Assembly (NCBI GenBank): GCA_036005125.1
Contig: DASYQV010000219.1
Coordinates: forward strand, 1 to 39,222
Length of the DNA stretch: 39,222 bases
Direction: 5' to 3'
Source: DASYQV01 sp036005125
Lineage (GTDB): Bacteria; Acidobacteriota; Vicinamibacteria; Vicinamibacterales; UBA2999
Made by a program: the position numbers and the translations under genes. Numbering within the stretch: the first letter of the stretch is position 1; every line of letters begins with the position of its first letter. Below are positions 8,143 through 15,608 of the stretch, in pieces. The notes under the pieces are model-generated. The model saw only the letters and a program-made list of their open reading frames with translations, made no database searches and was not told where the DNA came from.

Positions 8143-10488
8143 TTAGAACCGCAGCAGACGGTTCACCTTGACGATGAACGCTCTGTTCGCGAGCGCCGGA
8201 AACCGGACGGCCACCGTGTCGCGCTGTTCGTTGTAGACGAGAAACAACTCGCTGCCCGGCCGATATTCCCACCGGAACCGCACGTTGTTGCTGACCGAGT
8301 TGTCGCCCGAGCTGTACTGCAGCAGCGCGCTCACGAACATCAGCGGCGTAATCGTGTAGATGATCCGCGAGCCGGCCAGATGCGTCGTGAACGCGCCGCC
8401 GGCGAGATCCACTTTGTTCACCGAATAGGCAGGCTCGACGGAAAACTGGCTCGTGAAATTCAGCCGGCCCTGGCTGACGCCGACTGCCGTCTTGTGACCG
8501 CTGTAGAAACTGCCATATTCCACCGTGACATTACCGGACCACTTCCGTTGGCGGCCGAAGTTGTACCCCGCGCGCGTGCTCGCGAAGTCATACGGCCCGA
8601 CCGGGAGCGTGACACCCGTCGCGATCGGGAACGGGCGGGGCAGAAACTCGTACGCGTCCTCGTAGTGGATGGTGAACTTGTCGCTGTTCTGAAGCTCGAT
8701 GCCGAACTCCCCGGCCCGGTTGCGCGTCTCGAGCCGGCCCGCGAGGTTCTCGACATACGCGATCGATCCCAGCCACGAAAACTTGCGCACCGTTCGAATC
8801 CCACGCGGCCGCGGGCTGAACCGGAACTGCGCGAAGCTGCGACGCATGTCGTCGCGTCGAAGAAATCCGACTTCGGGATTGAAATCCTCGCCAACGAGCA
8901 GTCGCTCGAGCTGGACGCCATAGCGGTCGCCGGCGTAGTCGAGCTGTGCCCGATAACTGATGTCGTTGCCGGAGAGTCCCTCGGTCTGTGTCCGCGCCCA
9001 GTATGTATTGATGGCGAGATTGTCGAAGAACGCGAATGCCCCGTCGACGCCGTACGCCGTGTTCGAGCCGGGCGCGGTGGGGCTGAGGGACCGTCTCGTG
9101 AAGATGGTGCCGATGCTGCTTCGGCGCAACACATCGCGCTTGATGCGCACCACCGAAAAGTTCGTCGCTGGCGAGCCCGACAGCGGCTCGTCATCGGCGT
9201 GGATGTTCAGCGCGCCGAGAGTGTACCGCCCGACCCGACCGGTAAGGCGTCCCCCGGCCTGAATCGGCACGACCTGGCCTCGCTCGAGACCAATCCGCCG
9301 GCTGTAAAACAGGATCGGCGTGTCATTGGTGCCGCTCGTCCCCCCTCCGCCCCCGTTCGACCCGGCGCCGCCGAATGCGAACGTGCCCTGGTTCTCCAGA
9401 AAGAACTCGCGCTTCTCAGGGAAGAACAGACTGAAGCGCGTGAGATTCACCTGCTGCTCGTCCGCTTCGACCTGCGCAAAATCCGTGTTGTAGGTAAAGT
9501 CGGTCGTGAGGTTCTGCGTAATGCCGTACTTCGCGTCCAGGCCGATGTCGCCGCCGAGCTCGTTCGAGATCTTCGGCGTGGCGACCAGGTCGCTTCTGAT
9601 GTTCGAGATAGCGTAGGGTTTGATTTCGATGTGTTTCGATCCTGCCGGCGCCTCCAACCCGACAACGGTCGCCGCCAGCGAGACCTGGAAGATGCCCATG
9701 CCGCTGAGCGCGCTTGGAATGCGGGTCAGATACGACCATTCGTTGTTCCACCGGGTGACGCGGCGGACGTTGAAGCCCCAGATCTGCGCGCGACCGGGCC
9801 GGTAGCGGAGCGACTTGAACGGGATGGCGGTCTCGAGCGTCCACCCGCCTTCGAATCGCCCGACCTTGAGATCCCACACCGGATTCCAATCCCCGCCGTA
9901 CTGACGCTCGTTGGTGATCTGGCCGTCCATCCGACCGCCGAGAGGATTGATGACGAACTCGACGGCATTGCGCCGATCGTAGAAGGTGTCGAACACGAAG
10001 GCGATATGGTCGTTCTGATACACGTTCATGTCGTCGCGCCGCATCTCGTTGACCACCATCCGCTCCGGACGGCTTTCCCAGCAGCGGAACGAGACGTACA
10101 CATGATCGGCATCGAAGAGCAGCCATGCTTCCGTCCGCTCGGTCGCGGCCGCGCCCTCACGAGGTTCCTGCTGGATGAAATCCGAAATCGCAGGGATCGT
10201 GTTGTAGAACTCCTCGTCGAGTTGACCGTCCAGCCGAAGCGGCGAGGTGAGGCGCACGGCCCGAATCGTGGCCCGTCCCGACTGATCCCGCGCGATAACC
10301 TCCGGCGGCAACGGCGGCGGGGGACCGTCAAAGGTGAACGGGAGGTTCGACGTGGTGGCAGACTCACCAGGTGGGGCGTGTGCCGGTTCCTGCGCGGCCT
10401 CGCTGGCGCCGGTCAGGAGAACGCCGCAAACCGCCAGGCAGGTTGCGGCGCAGCTTCTCCGCCGCGCGTTGCGGACACGCCCGGTCAT
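8143..10488 (-). CDS. CBM9-like / DUF5916 outer-membrane barrel protein
   Basis: 781 residues with a signal peptide (cleavage near residue 33) and a Pro-rich linker. Residues about 76-270 are a carbohydrate-binding-family-9-like beta-sandwich (LRLDGQLDEEFY, AWLLFDADHVYVSFRCWE). The rest matches the DUF5916 family, with the hallmark RFSLFFPEKREFFLENQG near residue 354 and many amphipathic strands, ending in Phe (VNRLLRF) as outer-membrane barrels do. Such proteins are common beside TonB receptors and exported hydrolases in Bacteroidota and Acidobacteriota. They probably bind or pass a ligand at the outer membrane. It is 26 nt downstream of the SnoaL-like gene in one transcript. Confidence 0.88.
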   Translation of the reverse strand: MTGRVRNARRRSCAATCLAVCGVLLTGASEAAQEPAHAPPGESATTSNLPFTFDGPPPPLPPEVIARDQSGRATIRAVRLTSPLRLDGQLDEEFYNTIPAISDFIQQEPREGAAATERTEAWLLFDADHVYVSFRCWESRPERMVVNEMRRDDMNVYQNDHIAFVFDTFYDRRNAVEFVINPLGGRMDGQITNERQYGGDWNPVWDLKVGRFEGGWTLETAIPFKSLRYRPGRAQIWGFNVRRVTRWNNEWSYLTRIPSALSGMGIFQVSLAATVVGLEAPAGSKHIEIKPYAISNIRSDLVATPKISNELGGDIGLDAKYGITQNLTTDFTYNTDFAQVEADEQQVNLTRFSLFFPEKREFFLENQGTFAFGGAGSNGGGGGTSGTNDTPILFYSRRIGLERGQVVPIQAGGRLTGRVGRYTLGALNIHADDEPLSGSPATNFSVVRIKRDVLRRSSIGTIFTRRSLSPTAPGSNTAYGVDGAFAFFDNLAINTYWARTQTEGLSGNDISYRAQLDYAGDRYGVQLERLLVGEDFNPEVGFLRRDDMRRSFAQFRFSPRPRGIRTVRKFSWLGSIAYVENLAGRLETRNRAGEFGIELQNSDKFTIHYEDAYEFLPRPFPIATGVTLPVGPYDFASTRAGYNFGRQRKWSGNVTVEYGSFYSGHKTAVGVSQGRLNFTSQFSVEPAYSVNKVDLAGGAFTTHLAGSRIIYTITPLMFVSALLQYSSGDNSVSNNVRFRWEYRPGSELFLVYNEQRDTVAVRFPALANRAFIVKVNRLLRF

Positions 10489-10514
10489 CTCCCTGCGCGA
10501 GCCCGGGTCCTGAG

Positions 10515-11027
10515 CTAGTTCGCAGACGACTTGGCGGGAACGCTGTGCGCCGGCTGATACGTTCGTGTCTTGATTCGCCAGCCCTCCGCGCTCTTGACGA
10601 AGGTGTCTCGATAGATGCCGCCTCCGGTCAACCCGCTGGGTTTGCCGCTCTCCCCGATGTTGACCAGCAGGACGTAGGCCGTGCCGGTTGCGCCCTCTGG
10701 CGACGGCTCGATCGTCACGTTCGACACGACATGACGGACGTTCGTCGGGCCCTTGTTGCTTGTCGGTCGCTTGGCAAACTCGGCCAGCTTCTCGCGTCCA
10801 TCGATGACGTTGTTCGGGGCGTGAAACGTGCCGTCGGGCGTGAACGCCCGCGCGAACATCTCGCCGTTGGCGCTGTCGATGCCGATCGCGTAGCGGCCGT
10901 ACAGCTGCTGAATTTCGGCGTAATCGAGAGCCGTCAACGATCCTTTCGTGCGCTGCTGTTGCGCCTGCAGCGCCGCGAGCACGAGAACCGGCACGATCAG
11001 CGCGAGCGCGACGTTCAACTTCAACAT
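10515..11027 (-). CDS. SnoaL-like (NTF2 fold) exported protein
   Basis: 170 residues. GGAGG lies 5 nt before ATG 11027. The signal peptide is MLKLNVALALIVPVLVLAAL. The body has LDYAEIQQLYGRYAIGIDSANG, FARAFTPDGTFHAPN and YRDTFVKSAEGWRIKTRTYQ, the three landmarks of the SnoaL/NTF2 fold. The Tyr/Asp in the first helix and the pocket layout are like ketosteroid-isomerase relatives, but the reaction is unknown. It is paralogous to the partial gene at the left edge. It is cotranscribed with the DUF5916 barrel gene, with 26 nt between them. Confidence 0.9.
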   Translation of the reverse strand: MLKLNVALALIVPVLVLAALQAQQQRTKGSLTALDYAEIQQLYGRYAIGIDSANGEMFARAFTPDGTFHAPNNVIDGREKLAEFAKRPTSNKGPTNVRHVVSNVTIEPSPEGATGTAYVLLVNIGESGKPSGLTGGGIYRDTFVKSAEGWRIKTRTYQPAHSVPAKSSAN

Positions 11028-11085
11028 AACGCCTCCTGCAGGCTGCGAAGTATATATCAGGCGGGAAGGCAGCGACGTGCAGAGA

Positions 11086-11116
11086 CGTACGTAGGCCGGG
11101 TCTTCAGACCCGGCGC
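11086..11116. repeat. Element B, copy 2 (single hairpin)
   Basis: ACGTACGTAG followed by GCCGGGTCTTCAGACCCGGC (11095-11114), a perfect hairpin. This is the second hairpin type of element B alone, without the first. It lies between two minus-strand genes, upstream of the SnoaL start and downstream of the Ig-like gene's stop. Confidence 0.8.
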
Positions 11117-11168
11117 AATGGACTGCAGCGTCTCAAGATGTGGGATCAACTCTAAGATGCGGCGTGCG

Positions 11169-12095
11169 TCAGGGCCGGCTGGACGGGCGCGGATCGGTTA
11201 CCGTCACGTTCACGTCGCGCGGTGTCGATTTCTGCGTGTCGGTCGCAACAGCCCGAAGGACGTATTCTCCAGGTCTGGTGAAGGTCGCCGTGACGACAGC
11301 TTTTCCGTCCTTCACGGGGGTGACAGCGGGCTCGAACTCGACGGCCGCCGGCCCACGAAACACGAGCCATGTCACCGAGAGTCCGGTTATGCGCGGACGC
11401 GGAGGCGCCGCGACCGAAGGAACGTTGGTCGGCGCGCCGGGAGACCCCTGCGGAAGTCGGAATGTCGGCGGATTCTCCGAGTTTCCGCCGGTTCGCGGCT
11501 TGCCGGGCTTGGGTAACCCATCGTCGCCCACATCCGCCGTCAGCGTCAGCGTGGACGGGAGCGCGACGGATGTCGCGCTGCTCGAGACCGTGATTGTCGG
11601 CGCCTCGTTGGGGGTCTTCGAAATGCGCGTTTCGCCGGGGAAGTCTTCGATCTCCCACTCCGGTTGCAGCCATCCCACGGCGCGCTCGGTCTTGCCACGA
11701 ACGGTCAGCGTCCACACGACTTCCTTCTTGCCCCAGTCGCGCGGCACGGTGACGCTGAACACGCGGTGGTTGAACCGCCGATAGAAGAACGTCGGCTGGC
11801 CGCGATCGGGACCGCTCGGCTCGACCGCGTTCTCGGGACCGATCGGCACGTGCACCTGCTCGACGTAATTCCGATTCAAGTACCCGAAATGCAGCACGTA
11901 GCCGCCGTCAGGGTTCTTGGTCCACCCGTCGAAGATGGGCTGCACCGATTGTCCGGAGTTGTACTGGATCTCAGCGATCGTTCGTCCCACGGGCGGCTGC
12001 GCCTGCAGGTCGTGCGCGCCCGCCACGAGCAGGATCGTCGCCGCAAAAGTAACAATGTGTCGTACGTTCACCGCTATCAGGCCTCGCCTGCTCAT
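11169..12095 (-). CDS. Secreted protein with C-terminal Ig-like domain, unknown function
   Basis: 308 residues with a signal peptide ending HDLQAQ. Residues about 35-160 form a domain with IAEIQYNSGQSVQPIFDGW, GYLNRNYVEQVHVPIGPEN and FSVTVPRDWGKKEVVWTLT, which I have no firm family name for. Residues about 165-300 resemble an Ig-like/PKD beta-sandwich (APTITVSSSATSVAL, TATFTRPGEYVLRAVATDT) broken by a Pro/Gly-rich loop. It lies 81 nt downstream of the cytochrome c/monooxygenase gene on the same strand, so the two products probably work together in the periplasm, perhaps as a partner subunit. Confidence 0.8.
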   Translation of the reverse strand: MSRRGLIAVNVRHIVTFAATILLVAGAHDLQAQPPVGRTIAEIQYNSGQSVQPIFDGWTKNPDGGYVLHFGYLNRNYVEQVHVPIGPENAVEPSGPDRGQPTFFYRRFNHRVFSVTVPRDWGKKEVVWTLTVRGKTERAVGWLQPEWEIEDFPGETRISKTPNEAPTITVSSSATSVALPSTLTLTADVGDDGLPKPGKPRTGGNSENPPTFRLPQGSPGAPTNVPSVAAPPRPRITGLSVTWLVFRGPAAVEFEPAVTPVKDGKAVVTATFTRPGEYVLRAVATDTQKSTPRDVNVTVTDPRPSSRP

Positions 12096-12176
12096 GGTCT
12101 GTCCCAGGTTGTTGTGGAATGTGAAAGGAGAAATCCGGCACGAACGTCCACGTACTGCGTCCGTGCCGGTTCGACG

Positions 12177-13565
12177 TTACGGCTGCTGACCACCTGTGGT
12201 CGTGGTGGGCGGCCTCTGGCGCGCCTTGTTACGCGCGGCCAGCTCCTGTTCGTACTCTTCCTGCGTCAGGTCGTACCACCCGATCCAGGCGAACCCCATG
12301 TCGTCAATCGTCCGCTGCCCGTACCCGACCCAGTTCTTCGGATCCGGATTGTTGCGATTGGTCGCCGTGTTGTCGTGCCAGCTGATGATGTGGATGATGG
12401 TCCCAGCCGGCACGAGCGGCGCGACCTCGTCAGCGTAGTTGTAGACGAGGTGCCAGTTGTAATCCCAGTTCGAGCAGTTGATGATCTCTCGCTTCATCAC
12501 CTTGCTCGGATTCGACGGGTAGATCAGTTCGAGACACTGATACTTCCCGCGGGTGTGCATGTGGGGCTGGAAGGCGATGATCTTGCCGGGCTTCGAGTGC
12601 AGCGTGTAGCCGTCGACGCGGGTGATTTCGCCGGCCGGGATGTCCAGTGATTCATCGGCATTGGGCCGCGGATCGCCGTGGTGCGTCGAGTAGCGGATGT
12701 ACTTCGGAACCTGCCCCTTCGGATAGAGCAGCATGCCGACCTCGATTTCCGCCTTCACCTCTTCGCCGATCGAGTGCAGATGGGTGCCGAGCTTGAAACT
12801 GTTCCCCGCCTTGAGCTGGATGCCGGAATTCTCCGGGAAGATCTCCGGAACCTTGCCCGAGGCGTACTCGACAATGAACGATCCGCCGTCATCGTCGTTG
12901 GCGGTGTTCCCGCCCGAATCGTCGCCTGTGGCGACCATCGTGGTGATCGCATGGTGCACGACCCGGCGCGACCTGTCGTTGACCGGGCGCGTCTGAATCG
13001 CCTTGATGTAGCGATCCTCGGTGAGGCCGAGCGACGCCGTGAGGCTCGGGAACACGTCCGGTCCGGTGGCCGGAACCGTGTACGCCGGGAAACGGATGAC
13101 CAGATCGGGCTTGCCGAATGCCCATTCCGAGCCGTCGGCGAACTGGGGAGGCGGCGGCATATCGGCCGGATTGCCGCGCACCATTCCGCCGTCCACCCAG
13201 GCGGCGATGGTGGCAATCTCCGCATCGCTCAACGAAGGATTGCTCTTGAACTGCTGAATGCCGACGTTCCGATCGAGGTGCCACGGCGGCATCTCGCGGT
13301 TCACGACTCGGGTTTTGATCGAGCGCGCCCAGGGCCTCGCGTCCTCGTAGGTCATCAGCGACATCGGGGCCGACTGCCCCGGGCGATGACACCTGACGCA
13401 AGACCGCTGAACAATCGGCGCCACATCTTTTGTAAACGTCACCTGCCGGTCTGCCGTGCGCTGCTGCGCGGCCGCGGGAGCCGCAAGCATCATCGCGCCA
13501 GCAAGGACCATGAGGGAGCCGGCTCGCCCCGCAAGCCGATATCGTGGGCTACGAACGCTCATCAT
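12177..13565 (-). CDS. Cytochrome c fused to copper-monooxygenase-like domain
   Basis: 462 residues with a signal peptide (cleavage near AAAQQ). The N-terminal cytochrome c domain has the haem motif SCVRCH (C56-H60) and a likely axial Met in NREMPPW (M92). The second half has His clusters VVHHAI (H204, H205), THLH (H262, H264) and QPHMH (H335, H337), the pattern of copper type II ascorbate-dependent monooxygenases (PHM/DBM fold). In that family these His bind two coppers that hydroxylate a carbon. Here the fused haem could deliver the electrons (inference). GGAGG precedes ATG 13565. The C-terminus is a short Gln/Thr/Pro tail. It is first in a pair with the Ig-like protein gene. Confidence 0.87.
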   Translation of the reverse strand: MMSVRSPRYRLAGRAGSLMVLAGAMMLAAPAAAQQRTADRQVTFTKDVAPIVQRSCVRCHRPGQSAPMSLMTYEDARPWARSIKTRVVNREMPPWHLDRNVGIQQFKSNPSLSDAEIATIAAWVDGGMVRGNPADMPPPPQFADGSEWAFGKPDLVIRFPAYTVPATGPDVFPSLTASLGLTEDRYIKAIQTRPVNDRSRRVVHHAITTMVATGDDSGGNTANDDDGGSFIVEYASGKVPEIFPENSGIQLKAGNSFKLGTHLHSIGEEVKAEIEVGMLLYPKGQVPKYIRYSTHHGDPRPNADESLDIPAGEITRVDGYTLHSKPGKIIAFQPHMHTRGKYQCLELIYPSNPSKVMKREIINCSNWDYNWHLVYNYADEVAPLVPAGTIIHIISWHDNTATNRNNPDPKNWVGYGQRTIDDMGFAWIGWYDLTQEEYEQELAARNKARQRPPTTTTGGQQP

Positions 13566-13879
13566 TCGAACCTCCGGAATCCGCTCCTTCGCAAACGTGA
13601 ACGTGCCGTCCGAACAGAATGACTGCCAGAGACTTTCCGCGAACGTCAGGTGAAGAGCATACCATTAAGGAGGCGGTACCTCATCGGCGCAGACAGGAAA
13701 TTACAATCCCGGCTGCCCCGGGAGGTCATCGCGCTGAGGCCACGGAAACCGACTGAAAAACGCCGCGTGCTGCGATGAGCAGTTCTGGAAGGCCGGTCGC
13801 CTCCATACGGTCCAGGCGGCGGGAAAAGCCGAGCAATGTCCACCCATATCCGTATACTTGCGCCTTCAGGAGGTGAGCC
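13566..13879. other. Divergent intergenic region, no gene seen
   Basis: This is the gap between the divergent cytochrome gene and the sugar-dehydrogenase gene. I see no credible reading frame and no copy of the window's repeat families. A TATACT at 13853-13858 could be a -10 element for the plus-strand gene, but no -35 match is evident. Confidence 0.4.
13868..13873 (+). promoter_or_regulatory. Strong Shine-Dalgarno for GTG 13880
   Basis: AGGAGG ends 6 nt before GTG 13880. It argues that translation starts upstream of the odd Ser/Thr/Pro extension rather than at GTG 13973, which has no such site. Confidence 0.7.
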
Positions 13880-15217
13880 GTGAAAGGACCCCTGCACCGC
13901 TCTTCCACCCCGGGCTCTTCCACCCCAACGCGCCAGAGACACGCATTGGGGACCCCGGGCTCAGCAGCCCTGGTGTCGATAACGCTGATTTTCGTCGTGG
14001 CCGTCAGCGCGCAGCAGGGCAACAGGGAGCCGCCCACCACGCTTCCCAGCTCGCCGCAGGTCATCGTCAACGCCGACCAGCGATTCCGCGTCGTGCCGCT
14101 CAAAGGGTTCGATCATCCGTGGGCCATCGCATTTCTACCTAATTCGGACATTCTGGTGACCGAGCGCCCGGGCCGCCTGCGGATTATTCGCAATTTCGTG
14201 CTGGACCCGGAGCCGATCATCGGAATCCCGGCCGTGAACGCGAGCGGGCTCCAGGGATTGTGGGACGTGGCGGTTCATCCGCGGTACGCGGAGAACAGGT
14301 GGATCTACTTCACGTACTCGAAGCCGAACGCGAACGAGACTGTGCCTCCCGAATCGCGCGGATCGCTCAAAGGCCCGTCCGGCGTCGCCGCTCTGGCGCG
14401 CGGCCGCTTCGACGGCAGCCATGCCCTCACGAACATTCAGGAGCTCTTTGTCTCGAATACATGGATCAGTGGTGCGACCTCCGCGCGGATTGTGTTCGCG
14501 CCTGACGGGAAGCTGTTCATGTCTATCGGGTCGCCGAGTCGGGACGAAAGCCACGGCGGGCCGAACCGTGTCGGCACCGCGGAAACCGCGCAGGATTCGG
14601 GGAGCTATGCCGGAAAAGTGTTGCGGCTGAACGACGATGGAACGGCGCCCGCCGACAATCCGTTCGTCGGCAAGCAGGGGTACAAGCCGGAAATTTACGC
14701 GTTGGGTTTCCGCAATCCGATGGGACTGATCCTGCATCCTCAAACCGGCGAGCTTTGGGATGCGGAGCACGGTCCGCAGGGCGGCGACGAGGTCAACATC
14801 ATCAAGGCCGGGAAGAACTACGGCTGGCCCGTGATCTCGTACGGCCGGGCGTACGCGGGAGATCTCGTACAAGGCGGCTCCGGGCCGGAGCTGGCGGAAC
14901 CCTGCGCCCCCGGCATGGAGCAGCCGTTCCTGTTCTGGAATCCGAACATCATGCCCGGGGGCATGGTCATTTACACGGGGGACAAGTTTCCGGGGTTGAA
15001 GGGCAACATTCTTATCGGCGGGCTGCAGAGCACGCAGATTCATCGTGTCGTGCTCAACAATCGAGGCCTGCCCATTCGCCGCCAGTCGTTGCTCACGGAG
15101 CTCAAACAGCGCATTCGCGATGTCCGGCAGGGACCCGACGGGCTGTTATATGCGGTCACCGACATGCAGGACGGAGCTCTGTTGAAGCTCGAACCGGCTT
15201 CGGGATCGGACCACTAG
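13880..15217 (+). CDS. PQQ-dependent sugar dehydrogenase (GSDH family), exported
   Basis: 445 residues. The six-bladed propeller matches soluble PQQ glucose/sorbosone dehydrogenases (PF07995): HPWAIAFLPNSDILVTERPG, GLWDVAVHPRYAENRWIYF with the likely catalytic base H133, IYALGFRNPMGL, and EHGPQGGDEVNIIKAGKNYG. Such enzymes oxidise the C1 of aldoses in the periplasm. The hydrophobic signal segment (SITLIFVVAVSAQQ) starts only at about residue 32. It is preceded by a hydrophilic stretch encoded by a palindromic, internally repeated segment (13899-13957), which looks inserted in frame. GTG 13973 would give a normal short signal peptide but lacks a ribosome-binding site. It is divergent from the cytochrome gene. 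Confidence 0.9.
   Translation: MKGPLHRSSTPGSSTPTRQRHALGTPGSAALVSITLIFVVAVSAQQGNREPPTTLPSSPQVIVNADQRFRVVPLKGFDHPWAIAFLPNSDILVTERPGRLRIIRNFVLDPEPIIGIPAVNASGLQGLWDVAVHPRYAENRWIYFTYSKPNANETVPPESRGSLKGPSGVAALARGRFDGSHALTNIQELFVSNTWISGATSARIVFAPDGKLFMSIGSPSRDESHGGPNRVGTAETAQDSGSYAGKVLRLNDDGTAPADNPFVGKQGYKPEIYALGFRNPMGLILHPQTGELWDAEHGPQGGDEVNIIKAGKNYGWPVISYGRAYAGDLVQGGSGPELAEPCAPGMEQPFLFWNPNIMPGGMVIYTGDKFPGLKGNILIGGLQSTQIHRVVLNNRGLPIRRQSLLTELKQRIRDVRQGPDGLLYAVTDMQDGALLKLEPASGSDH
13899..13951 (+). repeat. In-frame direct repeat plus hairpin at the gene's N-terminus
   Basis: GCTCTTCCACCCC occurs twice (13899-13911 and 13914-13926). It is followed by a hairpin with arms CCCCAACGCG (13923-13932) and CGCATTGGGG (13942-13951), one mismatch and loop CCAGAGACA. 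It lies within the translated N-terminus of the sugar dehydrogenase. Confidence 0.6.
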
Positions 15218-15299
15218 ATCCGGAGCTTAGGAGACTACGGGATCCTGGATTCGGGCTACGGCATTTCGTAGTTTCTGCTGAAGTCCAAGTCTTACCTTC

Positions 15300-15440
15300 A
15301 GTCCGTTATGCGGCTGCCAACGCGAATTTTGTACCAATTGCGAGCCCGCATAACGGACTAGGCGCGCGAAGCGCGCCAAAAGACACTGGTTTAACTAGTC
15401 AAGGGCTCTGCCAGGATATAGGCAGAGCCCTTGACTAGTT
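15300..15440 (+). repeat. Element A, copy 1: three consecutive hairpins
   Basis: Hairpin 1: AGTCCGTTATGCGG (15300-15313) with CCGCATAACGGACT (15346-15359), 14 perfect pairs. Hairpin 2: GGCGCGC-GAA-GCGCGCC (15361-15377). Hairpin 3: a perfect 20-bp stem, AACTAGTCAAGGGCTCTGCC (15393-15412) with its complement at 15421-15440 and loop AGGATATA. The loop of hairpin 1 holds ACGCGAATTTTGTAC, shared with copy 2 at 23787-23933. The rest of the 391-nt gap (15218-15608) shows no gene. Confidence 0.9.
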
Positions 15441-15608
15441 CTACCTGCAGGATGACTTCCATGGGCGCGCGTGCGCGCGCTCAATTGCCGAATCGTTTCC
15501 GCGACTGATCTACGCGTTCCCGATTGACAGGGTGACGTGAAGTTATTCACGATATCCAGTCTCATGGCGGTTCCGTCACAGTACGCTTCCTCACTCGAAG
15601 GGGGACCC

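Noticed and set aside
8380..10518. Long open frame (712 codons) on the plus strand
   Set aside because: It lies opposite the DUF5916 gene, whose protein has clear domains. High GC third positions keep antisense frames open. The antisense translation has no signal or known motif.
15300..15440. Element A as an integron attC site
   Set aside because: It has GTTATGCGG/CCGCATAAC arms and strong stems, but no GTTRRRY core at the ends, no cassette gene arrangement and no integrase nearby.
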